A stretch of 54,692 nucleotides of DNA from Synechococcales cyanobacterium bin2.concoct.b11b12b14.033 (GTDB lineage Bacteria > Cyanobacteriota > Vampirovibrionia > Caenarcaniphilales > Caenarcanaceae), in assembly GCA_013298875.1 (NCBI GenBank), contig JAAFJH010000004.1, positions 1-54,692 of the forward strand, given 5' to 3'. The position numbers and the translations under genes were made by a program. Under the pieces are notes generated by a model, which worked only from the letters and a program-made list of their open reading frames with translations, was not told the origin of the DNA and searched no databases. Below are positions 30,944 to 40,455 of the stretch, piece after piece. Positions within the stretch are counted from its first letter, which is position 1. Each line of letters opens with the position of its first letter.

Positions 30944-31722
30944 ATTTGCCCGATGAATTTATGCGTTTGAGGAATTACTCGGATATTTGGGCTGTTTAAT
31001 TTGTTTATAGCTAAAGCTTGCCAATTCAATATCTGTTCTGGGCTAGGAATTAAACTTAAATCAGAAGAAGTAACTGGCTGCAAAACTAAAGCACAATTCG
31101 CAATTAAATCTTTCATTAAATCAAAACCTTGTTCCAAATCAATGTCAGTCGTTTGGGAAGTTAAAACTATTTTGGCATAACTTTTTTTTTGATATTTTTT
31201 AATTAATTCAATAAATTTATGATGTTGCTCCCAAAGAGGTTTTTCATTTGTGGAAGAAGGTAATTTTAAATCAAAAGAAATTATATCCAAATGATCAATT
31301 ATACTTTTCAGCTCTTCAAATCGATGTCCACCTGTTTCCAAATAAATTAAAAGCGAAGTGTTTTTTTTCAAATTAATAATCAAATCGGAAATGAAATTAA
31401 CCTGTAAAAGTGGCTCTCCACCAGTTAAGCTGATGCTATGATGATTAAAATCTTTTTCCAAGGCGTAAATTTTACCCAGCAAAGAATCTAAACTTAAAGG
31501 ATTTTCAATTTCACTAAAATCTCTTTTGCCAGCTGTTTTTTCAATTTTAGCTAAAGAATTTTGTTTAATGTTTAAGCTATTTGGCGTGTCGCACCACCTA
31601 CAGCGTAAATCACAACCTGAAAATCTCAAAAAAATTTGCCTTAAACCAACCCATAGCCCTTCACCCTGAATACCTGAAAATAATTCGGAAATATAAGCTT
31701 TTTTATTTTCACTTATGGGCAT
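30940..31722 (-). CDS. queE: 7-carboxy-7-deazaguanine synthase (radical SAM)
   Basis: SGIQGEGLWVGLRQIFLRFSGCDLRCRWCDTP (CxxxCxxC), SLTGGEPLLQ. Confidence 0.9.
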   Translation of the reverse strand: MPISENKKAYISELFSGIQGEGLWVGLRQIFLRFSGCDLRCRWCDTPNSLNIKQNSLAKIEKTAGKRDFSEIENPLSLDSLLGKIYALEKDFNHHSISLTGGEPLLQVNFISDLIINLKKNTSLLIYLETGGHRFEELKSIIDHLDIISFDLKLPSSTNEKPLWEQHHKFIELIKKYQKKSYAKIVLTSQTTDIDLEQGFDLMKDLIANCALVLQPVTSSDLSLIPSPEQILNWQALAINKLNSPNIRVIPQTHKFIGQI

Positions 31723-32518
31723 GACTATGATTACCTGACGAGTGAGAACAAGCAGTAGCTATATAAATGGTAGTTAACATGGCAAAAATAAAAGCCTGCA
31801 ATATTCCAACAAAAAATTCAAAGACTAATGCCAAAAGCGGTACCAGAAAAGGAGAAAGTTTAATAACAGTCATTAATAACATATCACCGGCAAAAGTATT
31901 AGCAAAAAGCCGCAATGACAAAGTTAAAGGCCTAATTAATAAATCTAACCACTCAATGGAAGCCGTTATAATGCCTAGGGGATTAAATTTTATTTTTTTG
32001 TCTGAGTCAATTGAAAAGCCGAAATAAGGCAACCAATAACTCAGTCCCGAACTAGCTGTTCCCGCCCATAAATAAGCTATTAAAGCAATAATTGCTAATC
32101 CTAAAGTTACATTAATATCATTAGTCGGCGGCATTAGTTCTAGTTTTTCACCATTTGGTAAACTTGGCCAGCCGTGGATTAAAATGATAAATTTCCAAAT
32201 TGGCAATAAACCGAACCAATAGGCGATTAAAACAAAAACAAACAAACTGCCGATTAAAGGTATAAATCTTTCAGCCTTCCATTTTATCTGAGATTTGATT
32301 TGTTTTTCCCAAATATCATAAATACTTTCAAATATAAATTGAACTTTCCCCATTTTGCCAGCCTCAGAGGTTAATTTATTTTTAAAGAGAGCGGTAATTA
32401 AAATGATAGAAAACATAATTACCCAAATCTCTAGTAAAGTATCCCAGTGAACAGGTAAGTTCTCATTATTGAGTAAAAATTTCTCAAGATGATTAGAACT
32501 AGACTGATGATCATCCAT
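31709..32518 (-). CDS. atpB: F0F1 ATP synthase subunit a
   Basis: RPLTLSLRLFANTFAGDMLL (essential Arg) and C-terminal LQAFIFAMLTTIYIA. Confidence 0.93.
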   Translation of the reverse strand: MDDHQSSSNHLEKFLLNNENLPVHWDTLLEIWVIMFSIILITALFKNKLTSEAGKMGKVQFIFESIYDIWEKQIKSQIKWKAERFIPLIGSLFVFVLIAYWFGLLPIWKFIILIHGWPSLPNGEKLELMPPTNDINVTLGLAIIALIAYLWAGTASSGLSYWLPYFGFSIDSDKKIKFNPLGIITASIEWLDLLIRPLTLSLRLFANTFAGDMLLMTVIKLSPFLVPLLALVFEFFVGILQAFIFAMLTTIYIATACSHSSGNHSHAHK

Positions 32519-32524
32519 GATTTT

Positions 32525-33427
32525 TTACTTTTTCATTTGAGCAGCAACTTCTTCCGCAAAATTAATTTCTTCTTTTTGAATTCCTTCACCCAAATTAAAA
32601 CGAGCGAATTTTAAAATTGAAGCGTTCTCAGCAGTTAAAAACTCTTTAATTTTTTGGCTCGGATTTTTAATATAAGGCTGCTCCAAAAGAACTTTTTCCA
32701 TTAAAGCTTTTTCCACACGGCCGGTTACAATTTTTTCCGCAATTTCTTTTGGTTTATTCGCCAAATCTTCTTTGCCTAATTCAATTCTTCTTTCATTTTC
32801 AATTGTGTCAGCCGGTATTTCAGTTCTATCCAAAAATTCTGGAGCTGGCTGAACCGCAGCAATATGCATAGCAATATCTTTTGCTAACTGCTCGGAAGAA
32901 GTTTGCAAATTTACTAAAACCGCGATTCGAGAACCAACTGGATGAGTATAAGAACCTATCAATTCACCACTTTGAGCTTTATAAAAAGAATATCTTCTCA
33001 AATCTAATTTTTCACCAATTTCAGCCGTTTTTAAAGCAATAAAATCTGAAACTGTTTCACCACTTTTTACTTTTAAAGTCTTTAAGGTTTCTAAATCTTT
33101 TGCTTCACTGCTTAAACCTAAGTCGGCAACTTCATTCAATAAATCCTGAAACTTTTCATTTTTAGCCACAAAATCAGTCTGGCTATTCAATTCAATTACA
33201 ATACCTTTTTGTCCATCAGGCATAATTTTTGCAATAACAGCTCCTTCCGCTGCTACTTTGCCTGATTTTTTGGCGGCCGAAGCAATACCTTTTTGTCTTA
33301 AAATTTCAATGGCTTTACTAATATCAGCTTCCGATTCTTGTAAAGCTTTTTTGCAATCTACCAAGCCAGCACCAGTTCTTTCTCTTAGTTCCGAAATTAA
33401 AGAGCTGGAAATTATTGTAGCCGTCAT
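32525..33427 (-). CDS. tsf: Elongation factor Ts
   Basis: ISELRERTGAGLVDCKKALQESEADISKAIEILRQKG, ELNSQTDFVAKN, MHIAAVQP. Confidence 0.97.
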   Translation of the reverse strand: MTATIISSSLISELRERTGAGLVDCKKALQESEADISKAIEILRQKGIASAAKKSGKVAAEGAVIAKIMPDGQKGIVIELNSQTDFVAKNEKFQDLLNEVADLGLSSEAKDLETLKTLKVKSGETVSDFIALKTAEIGEKLDLRRYSFYKAQSGELIGSYTHPVGSRIAVLVNLQTSSEQLAKDIAMHIAAVQPAPEFLDRTEIPADTIENERRIELGKEDLANKPKEIAEKIVTGRVEKALMEKVLLEQPYIKNPSQKIKEFLTAENASILKFARFNLGEGIQKEEINFAEEVAAQMKK

Positions 33428-33442
33428 TTATTTTGTCCTTGT

Positions 33443-34399
33443 CTATTTGTTTTCTGAATTAGTTTGAATTGCTTTTTCTTCTTTATTGCCAGAATTATTA
33501 GCCGGTTTTGGCTCAGCCTTGGAATCTTGATTAGTTTCTTGTTCAGTCTTAATCGGAGCTGGTTTTCTAAAGGGAGCTTTATTATTATTACTATTATTGT
33601 TGGTTCCAGCAGCTAGATTTCTTCTGGATGGACCTTGGGTAATAGAAGATTGCTTTTGAGCCTGAGCTTGTTTGCCTTTTTCCATAAATCCAATTAATTC
33701 ATCCATTACTAATCTTAATGAACGCAAAGAACTAGTATTACAAGGAATTATCAGATCAAAAGCAGAAGGCGAAAAGCTACAGTTAGTATCAGCAATTGCA
33801 ATAATGGTTAAATTACGACTCTTCTTGAAAGCTTCCAAGGTGGCATTAATATCATGGACTGGGTCAATAATGACAATGGCATGCATAGCTCCTTTAATTT
33901 TTTTAAGGCCACCTAAGTTTTTGCGTAATTTTTTTAATTTTTTACTCAAAAAGCTTTTTTCTTTGGCGGGAATTGATTCCATTAAACCAGTAGTTTCCAT
34001 GCTTTCAAGTTCACGCAAATAATTAATACGATTACGTGTTACTGGGTTAGTTAAAGTTCCACCTAGCCACCTACTAGTAATATTGTGCAAATCATACTTT
34101 TCAGAATATTCTTGCAAAACAGTGGAAACAGCTCTTTCATTAGTGCCAACAAAAACAATATTTTTATCTTCACTAATCAGCTTTTGCAAAACCAAACCAA
34201 CTTCCTGGATTTTTTGCCAAGTCAGGTTTAAATCAATTAGCTGCATACCAGTTTGGCTAACTCCAAAAACAAATTCGTCCATTTTTGGGCTTCTTTTGCT
34301 GGTGGGCTGGCCATAATGAATACCAGCTTCTAAAAAAAGTTTGGCTTTTTCGCCGTCTAATTCCTGAAAAATGTTTTCTTTTTCTAAGGTCAAATTCAT
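33443..34399 (-). CDS. rpsB: 30S ribosomal protein S2 with low-complexity C-terminal extension
   Basis: LEAGIHYGQPTSKRSPKMDEFVFG, IHIIDL-type LTWQK, IVFVGTNERA, RWLGGTLTN, ADTNCSFS; tail about 80 aa rich in N/K/E. Confidence 0.95.
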   Translation of the reverse strand: MNLTLEKENIFQELDGEKAKLFLEAGIHYGQPTSKRSPKMDEFVFGVSQTGMQLIDLNLTWQKIQEVGLVLQKLISEDKNIVFVGTNERAVSTVLQEYSEKYDLHNITSRWLGGTLTNPVTRNRINYLRELESMETTGLMESIPAKEKSFLSKKLKKLRKNLGGLKKIKGAMHAIVIIDPVHDINATLEAFKKSRNLTIIAIADTNCSFSPSAFDLIIPCNTSSLRSLRLVMDELIGFMEKGKQAQAQKQSSITQGPSRRNLAAGTNNNSNNNKAPFRKPAPIKTEQETNQDSKAEPKPANNSGNKEEKAIQTNSENK

Positions 34400-34663
34400 A
34401 ATTTTACAAAAATTAAATTTTAGATATTTACTGCCTAAAAGTATATATGATCTAAAGCCAAATCTGAAACTAAATCACTAAAAGTTTCTTGGATAATGAA
34501 AATTAAATATATAAGGCTTCATTCTATAACCTTTCCCAAAAAGCAAATTTCCGACACAAAATTCTTTTTTTAATATTTATTTTAAAGTTTATTCTCTATA
34601 CTGAAATTTTTTTTGTTAATCTTTATAAATAATTCTGTAAATTCTTAAATAAAATAATTTGCT

Positions 34664-35662
34664 ATGAGTAATTTTCCACTTGGCGATATTTCCCTTGGTG
34701 CACCAATTTGGCTCTATCTGACTGGGCTTTTAGTTATATTTTGGCTACATGTTTTATCAATTTGGCTTTTAATCGGCACTGCTATTTTAGGTTTGGTCGA
34801 AATAGTCAAAAATAAAGAAAATTGGCAACAGAGTAAAGCCATACGTTATTTGCCAATCATTATGGCTATAGCTTTAAATTTAGGCGTGCCGCCTCTTTTA
34901 TTCATGCAGGTTTTGTATGCACCATTTTTATTCACCAGTTCAATTTTAATTGCCATTCCCTGGATTTCAGTCGTTTTCCTATTAATGTTTAGCTATGGTT
35001 TAATTTATGCGGCTCGTTATGGTGCTAAACATAGTTGGCAAGCGATTACCTTCATTACACTAGCTACTTTCGGTATTTTATTAATTTCTTTTATATTTTC
35101 AAATAATATGACTTTATTATTGAAACCCGAAATATGGACACAACTTTATTCATATAAACAAAATGGTTTTAATTTAAATCCTAATATTTTTGAAGTTATT
35201 AGCCGTTGGATTTGGGTTTTATCGCCAATTTTTGTGGCTGGAACAGCTCTTTTAAATAGGTCTAAATTTTGGGCAATACCAACTATTATTTTAAGCATTG
35301 CTGGCTTATTTGCTTATAAAACAACTTGGACTGAGCCTGTAGTTAATAATAATTTGGTTAATATTTCTTTAGTGGCCGATTTAACTTTAATTGGAATTTT
35401 AGCTATTATTTTATTCATTCCTTTTAAAAATCATAAATTTCAGCAATTAGGTTTTTTCGGTTGGTTGGGCTTTAAAGGTTTATCGGTGGTAGCTTTAAGG
35501 CATGGCATACGTTGTGCTTCTTTGGATCCGATTTATCCTTTGAGTAAAATACCAACTGATTTTCAACCTTTTTTAATTGCTATATTTATAATTTCATTGG
35601 TAATTGGGGGTTGGGCATTGGCTTGGATGTATTTAAATGGTAGAAAGGGGCTATCAATATAA
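34664..35662 (+). CDS. Multi-pass membrane protein upstream of Rieske/cyt b genes
   Basis: ORF with about 8 hydrophobic segments; its end overlaps the Rieske ORF-track start and lies 4 nt upstream of the preferred Rieske ATG. Confidence 0.7.
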   Translation: MSNFPLGDISLGAPIWLYLTGLLVIFWLHVLSIWLLIGTAILGLVEIVKNKENWQQSKAIRYLPIIMAIALNLGVPPLLFMQVLYAPFLFTSSILIAIPWISVVFLLMFSYGLIYAARYGAKHSWQAITFITLATFGILLISFIFSNNMTLLLKPEIWTQLYSYKQNGFNLNPNIFEVISRWIWVLSPIFVAGTALLNRSKFWAIPTIILSIAGLFAYKTTWTEPVVNNNLVNISLVADLTLIGILAIILFIPFKNHKFQQLGFFGWLGFKGLSVVALRHGIRCASLDPIYPLSKIPTDFQPFLIAIFIISLVIGGWALAWMYLNGRKGLSI

Positions 35663-35666
35663 AAAA

Positions 35667-36158
35667 ATGGCAAAAGATGAAGAAATTGTAAATTCAGACA
35701 AACCTGAAGATGAATATATTGATTCACCGAAAAGAAGAGATTTCATGACAGCGGTAATTGGGGGAGCCGCAGCTTTGTATGGAACTGGTATCGGTTACAT
35801 TATTCTGCGTTACTTAAGTACTGGCGTTGAAGTGGCGCAAGATACAGCAACTCTCAATGTTAAAGTTGATAAGGCGGCTGATTTGGCTAATAATTCGGCT
35901 ACAATGTTTCAGTTTGGAGTTAAGCCTGGTTTGCTAATAAAAGATGAGGCGGGTGAATTACATGCTTATTCAGCGGTTTGCAAACACTTGGGTTGTACAG
36001 TTGCTTATCAGCCCGAACAAAAGCGTATATTCTGTGCTTGCCATGGCGGAGTTTATGATTATAAAACTGGTAAAAACGTTGCTGGGCCACCACCAGAGCC
36101 ATTAGACGTTTTGAAAGTCAATAAAGCCAAAGATGGTATTTATATCACCAAATCTTAA
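35667..36158 (+). CDS. Rieske iron-sulfur protein (cytochrome bc/b6f-type)
   Basis: RRDFMTAVIGGAAALYGTGIGYIILRYL anchor; CKHLGCTVAY ... CACHGGVYD; PPPEPL. Confidence 0.94.
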   Translation: MAKDEEIVNSDKPEDEYIDSPKRRDFMTAVIGGAAALYGTGIGYIILRYLSTGVEVAQDTATLNVKVDKAADLANNSATMFQFGVKPGLLIKDEAGELHAYSAVCKHLGCTVAYQPEQKRIFCACHGGVYDYKTGKNVAGPPPEPLDVLKVNKAKDGIYITKS

Positions 36159-36185
36159 TCAAAAGGGAAGTAAAAGAAAAATCAA

Positions 36186-37403
36186 ATGTCAAAATTATCA
36201 GAAGAAGAGATAAAAAGTAAACCGCAAACTTCATCTAAGTGGACAGACGTTTTATATAATGAGCTTGATGATAGATTAAAAATCTCCGAAATTGCTGAAT
36301 TAGCGAGCCATAAAACAGTTCCTATTCATAAGCACTCCATCTGGTATTATTTTGGCGGCATTTCCATGCTTTTTTTTGCAGTACAAATGGTGACTGGTAT
36401 GTTGCTTTTAATGCATTATGAGCCTGGTATTACTACTTCTTATGCATCAATTCAAAAATTGTTAAATAAAGTTGAGTTCGGTCAAATTATGAGGTCTTTG
36501 CATAGTTGGGCAGCAAATTTAATGGTCGCTTCAGTTTTGATACATATGTTTAGTGCTTATTTTATGAAAGCCTATCAGAAACCCCGTGAATTGACTTGGT
36601 TTAGCGGAGCAGTTCTTTTGTTCTTGACAATTACACTTGGTTTTACAGGTTATTTATTGCCTTGGGACGATATTGCTTATTTTGCAACGCAAGTTGGCTT
36701 AAAAATTGCTGAGGCCACTCCTTGGATAGAAAACAAAGCAACGGAACATTGGTTTTGGCCTGGTAAATTAGCTTCTGAGCTGTTAAAAGGGGGAGTCAAC
36801 TTAACCAATTTAACTATTCAGCGTTTTGCAAGTATTCATTATGTAATTTTACCTTGGGTCTTTGCGGTTTTTATGGGCTTTCACGTTATTCTGGTACAAC
36901 TGCACGGAAATACAATTCCTAAAAAAATTAAAGAGACTAAGCAGTATCGTGAAATTCCATTTTTCCCTAATTTTATTTATGAAGATCTTTTTGCTTGGCT
37001 TTTAGTTTTTACAGTTTTGGCCTTGATTGCTCTCATTTGGCCTTGGGGTTTAGGGCCAGAAGCGGATCTATTGGCTTCTGCTCCACCTGGAATTCACCCT
37101 GAATGGTATTTTATGGCTCCTTTTGAATTATTAAAGTGGATGCCTCCTTCACTTGGACCAATAAATGGAGAATTTTTAGGAATTGCTTTATTTGGTGGAG
37201 TTTCAGTTCTTCTATTTGCAGTGCCTCTTTGGGATACCAAAACATCTAGTGGTAAAATTGGACGAATGGCTACTTATTATGGTGTTTTTTGTTTAATTGC
37301 TTTAATTTTATTTACAATTTTTGCTTATTATTGCTTAGACGAAAATAAAGCTTGTAGAGTAACACATGACTTTTTCCCATGGATTATTAGAGGATTTAAA
37401 TAA
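36186..37403 (+). CDS. Cytochrome b (fused b6 plus subunit IV type)
   Basis: Two His pairs (LHSWAANLMVASVLIHMF; IHYVILPWVFAVFMGFHVILVQLHG), TGYLLPWDD, PEWYFMAPFELLKWMP. Confidence 0.94.
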   Translation: MSKLSEEEIKSKPQTSSKWTDVLYNELDDRLKISEIAELASHKTVPIHKHSIWYYFGGISMLFFAVQMVTGMLLLMHYEPGITTSYASIQKLLNKVEFGQIMRSLHSWAANLMVASVLIHMFSAYFMKAYQKPRELTWFSGAVLLFLTITLGFTGYLLPWDDIAYFATQVGLKIAEATPWIENKATEHWFWPGKLASELLKGGVNLTNLTIQRFASIHYVILPWVFAVFMGFHVILVQLHGNTIPKKIKETKQYREIPFFPNFIYEDLFAWLLVFTVLALIALIWPWGLGPEADLLASAPPGIHPEWYFMAPFELLKWMPPSLGPINGEFLGIALFGGVSVLLFAVPLWDTKTSSGKIGRMATYYGVFCLIALILFTIFAYYCLDENKACRVTHDFFPWIIRGFK

Positions 37404-37486
37404 ATTTGTCCGTCAGAGAAAATAAATAAGGGAAATCGCTAGTAGAAAAATATTCTTATTCAAAACTTAAAGAAAAGCTTTTTAAA

Positions 37487-37669
37487 TTGAATTACTTAAA
37501 GCTTTTGGACTTGATGTTAAGTTTTTTATTAATTTTATTAGCGGCAACTATAATTTTGGGAGTGGTATTTGTTTACTGGGTTGCCGATTCGCTGAAAACC
37601 TTCTTAAGTCCGTATAACTTTTTAGTTGCAATTGCTTCAATAATATTATGGAGTTTTGGCATTCATTAA
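37487..37669 (+). CDS. Small membrane protein downstream of cyt b
   Basis: 60 aa, two TM helices; TTG start or internal ATG at 37514. Confidence 0.45.
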   Translation: MNYLKLLDLMLSFLLILLAATIILGVVFVYWVADSLKTFLSPYNFLVAIASIILWSFGIH

Positions 37670-37773
37670 TAATTGATACATTAAAACTTTTTTATAGAAC
37701 TCTAGTTAATTTATTCGGAAGTTTGGGTCAGTTTAATATTAAGAAACTAATTTGGAGCGGAGAACATTAGCAT

Positions 37774-37992
37774 ATGTTAAAAAGAGGATATGATAAAAGT
37801 ATATTACCCTCGGTTTCCTCTGAGGCTCTGAGTGCGTTAAAAGAAACGATTAACCACATAAAAAATCAAAATAATTTACTCAAAAACTTAGACTCTAAAT
37901 TACTTTTTATGGATAGCCAAGATATAGCTAAGGCTTTAGCTCCCAAAATTACCTCTCAATTATCTTCAATTTACGTCGCTGACAAAGATTAA
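37774..37992 (+). CDS. Small hypothetical protein (72 aa)
   Basis: ATG ORF; upstream ggagcggag SD-like sequence. Confidence 0.45.
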   Translation: MLKRGYDKSILPSVSSEALSALKETINHIKNQNNLLKNLDSKLLFMDSQDIAKALAPKITSQLSSIYVADKD

Positions 37993-38039
37993 ATAGCCAT
38001 CAGTTCAACAGATAAAAAGACAAAAAAAGAGTGTAAATT

Positions 38040-39110
38040 TTAATTTTGACTAGCAGCTTGAATACTTAATTTAGTCGCTATATTTTTGCTCATTTCAATA
38101 AAAATTCGGCTAATTTCGGCCTCAGGTTCAATTGCGACAATTGGTCTACCATAATCTCCGCCTTCCCGCACATTAATTTGTAATGGAATTTGCCCTAAAC
38201 AATCAAATCCTAAGCTTTCAGCCACTTTTTTAGCCCCGCCATTTCCAAAAATATCATAATGCTTACCTGTGTCTGGTGCAATAAAATAGCTCATATTTTC
38301 AATTAGACCCAGAACCGTAACTTTCATTTGTGTAAACATCATCAGGCCTTTTTTGCTGTCTAATAAAGCGACATCTTGCGGGGTCGAAACAATAATTGCT
38401 CCTGCAATGGGTACTGCCTGAGAAATAGTTAATTGTGCATCTCCAGTTCCTGGGGGTAAATCTACAAATAAATAATCCAAATCTCCCCAATCAACTTCCC
38501 TTAAAAACTGATTAATTGCACTATGCAGCATTGGGCCACGCCAAACTACTGGCTCATCATCTTTAACAAGCATACCCATCGAAATTGCTTTTAAACCATA
38601 AGCTTGATTGGGTAACATTTTTTTACCATCCTCACTGATAGTCGGCTGTTCCTTAATCCCAAGCATTAAAGGGATATTAGGGCCAGTTATATCTGCGTCT
38701 AAAATCCCAACTTTTGCGCCTAAAGCTTTAAAAGCACAAGCCAAATTCACGGTAACGGTTGATTTTCCGACGCCACCTTTCCCGGAGCTAATAGCAATTA
38801 TATTTTTTATTCCATCAATTGGCTGCTTGCCACTAAAACCTTTAAATCCTCTTACTTCAGCGGTGGTTATAATTTCGACTTCACTTGCCCCAGATTTATA
38901 TAAGGCTTGACGGCAATCTTCTTCGATTTTATTTTTTAAAGGGCAAGCTGGCGTAGTTAAAACTAAATTAAATTTAACTTTATTGTTGGGCAATATTTCA
39001 ATATTTCTAGCCATATTTAAGCTAATTAAATCTTTTTTTAAATCTGGATCATCTACTGTGCTTAGTGCCTGAGTAGCTTTTTCCAAATCAATTAATTGTG
39101 CCTGAGTCAT
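38040..39110 (-). CDS. mrp: Mrp/NBP35-family P-loop Fe-S cluster carrier ATPase
   Basis: IIAISSGKGGVGKSTVTVNLA, DADITGPNIPLMLG, N-terminal DUF59-like domain. Confidence 0.94.
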   Translation of the reverse strand: MTQAQLIDLEKATQALSTVDDPDLKKDLISLNMARNIEILPNNKVKFNLVLTTPACPLKNKIEEDCRQALYKSGASEVEIITTAEVRGFKGFSGKQPIDGIKNIIAISSGKGGVGKSTVTVNLACAFKALGAKVGILDADITGPNIPLMLGIKEQPTISEDGKKMLPNQAYGLKAISMGMLVKDDEPVVWRGPMLHSAINQFLREVDWGDLDYLFVDLPPGTGDAQLTISQAVPIAGAIIVSTPQDVALLDSKKGLMMFTQMKVTVLGLIENMSYFIAPDTGKHYDIFGNGGAKKVAESLGFDCLGQIPLQINVREGGDYGRPIVAIEPEAEISRIFIEMSKNIATKLSIQAASQN

Positions 39111-39389
39111 TATTTTTATTAAATTTTAAAGCAGTCATCTATTTGTAAATCAATACTACCATTTTCAGTTAAGTACGGTACAAAACATTGATAAGACTCA
39201 CTGAATGACAGAAATAAACATAAATTGTACATAAATATTTTTAATCACTTTTTTATTTTTATCGAGAAATTTGGCGGAATTATTTTAAGAGGGAATCTAG
39301 GAAAAAAATTGATAAGCTCTTTGGTTTTTTAAAGTTTTTTTGATTAATTTTATTTGATCCATATACCATAAATAAAAATTATTTTCAGA

Positions 39390-39425
39390 GTTTTAAACCT
39401 GTATTTGTCTTTCGGGGTTTAAAAC
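39390..39425. repeat. Palindromic element GTTTTAAAC-N18-GTTTAAAAC
   Basis: 9-bp perfect arms; loop CTGTATTTGTCTTTCGGG resembles the reverse complement of the 41384-41395 loop. Confidence 0.6.
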
Positions 39426-39454
39426 TTTTTTGATTAATTTTAGTTAATAATATT

Positions 39455-39829
39455 ATTTAAAGTTAGAGAGCCTAAAAAAAGCATTCAAATCATTTACTGG
39501 TAAAGAGTTAATTGTGTATCCTAATATGACTAAATACGAATTAGCTCTTTGGTGTTCGGGGTTCCAAGAGGCTGGTTTCCCAAATATAGGAGATCATGAA
39601 TATGTAATAATGGGACACGGTATAGGGAAAAATGGGCGAGGTAACTGGCAGTTCGTTAATTCTTCTGGGGTTAGGAGTTATAGATTTTATGAAGCAGAAT
39701 ATCCCAAATGGCAAATCTGTTTTAGCATTTGTCTGCCAAGATGGAAACCCATGTCGTATGTTGCGTGGTCAAAGTTTAATAATTTCCTTGAATTCTAGTG
39801 GTACTGATTACAGAGAAATAAGGTGTTAA
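39455..39829 (+). pseudogene. Frameshifted, 5'-truncated gene, possibly pilin-like
   Basis: Frame 1 ...GNWQFVNSSGVRSYRFYEAEYP then frame 2 (I/Y)PNGKSVLAFVCQDGNPCRMLRGQSLIISLNSSGTDYREIRC*; no clear start. Confidence 0.4.
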
Positions 39830-39904
39830 ACAAAAATTACATTAGAAATAACGTGAGTTCCATCTATTTGGATTTGAGACAGTAAAAATCTAGATTTAAA
39901 TTAT

Positions 39905-40312
39905 CTAAACAAAAAATTCTTTCCAAATCATAAAACAGCTTATAAACAAAAGAAAAATAGCAAAATACTTTTTGAGCTTAACCGCTTCTATTTTTTGGCT
40001 TAAAGGAATTGCAATTAATGATCCCAAAAAAGTTAATACGATAAATAAAATCAATTTATTCCATTCAAAATTCACTTGCCCCAAATAACCAAATAAGCCC
40101 ATAAAAGCATTCACTGTAATTATGAGTAAAGATGAAGCTATTGCATTTTTTATCGGTAAAGAAAGTAAAATACTAAGTGCCGGAACTATCATAAAGCCTC
40201 CCCCAATACCGACTAGTCCAGTTAAAACTCCCACGAAGAGAGCTATAATTATTGATAAAGATTTTAGGTTTTTTACTTCAATATTTATTTGATTTCCTTT
40301 GTCTGTCAGCAT
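39905..40312 (-). pseudogene. TauE/SafE-family permease, C-terminal half only
   Basis: LFVGVLTGLVGIGGGFMIVPALSILLSLPIKNAIASSLLIITVNAFMG corresponds to the second half-repeat; N-terminal half absent. Confidence 0.7.
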
Positions 40313-40449
40313 TTTAAAGACAGCAATACTGAACCTTCTATTTTTTCTTCCGCATTTTCAATCCGCTCTCGGACATCGATTAAGCAAATTTCTTTACTTT
40401 CAAGTGCTTCTCTCAAAGACTTCACATCAATTTCTAAAACTTTATTCAT
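40306..40449 (-). pseudogene. Rhodanese domain, N-terminal fragment
   Basis: MNKVLEIDVKSLREALESKEICLIDVRERIENAEEKIEGSVLLSLKC*; lacks the catalytic Cys loop. Confidence 0.7.
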
Positions 40450-40455
40450 ATTTAT

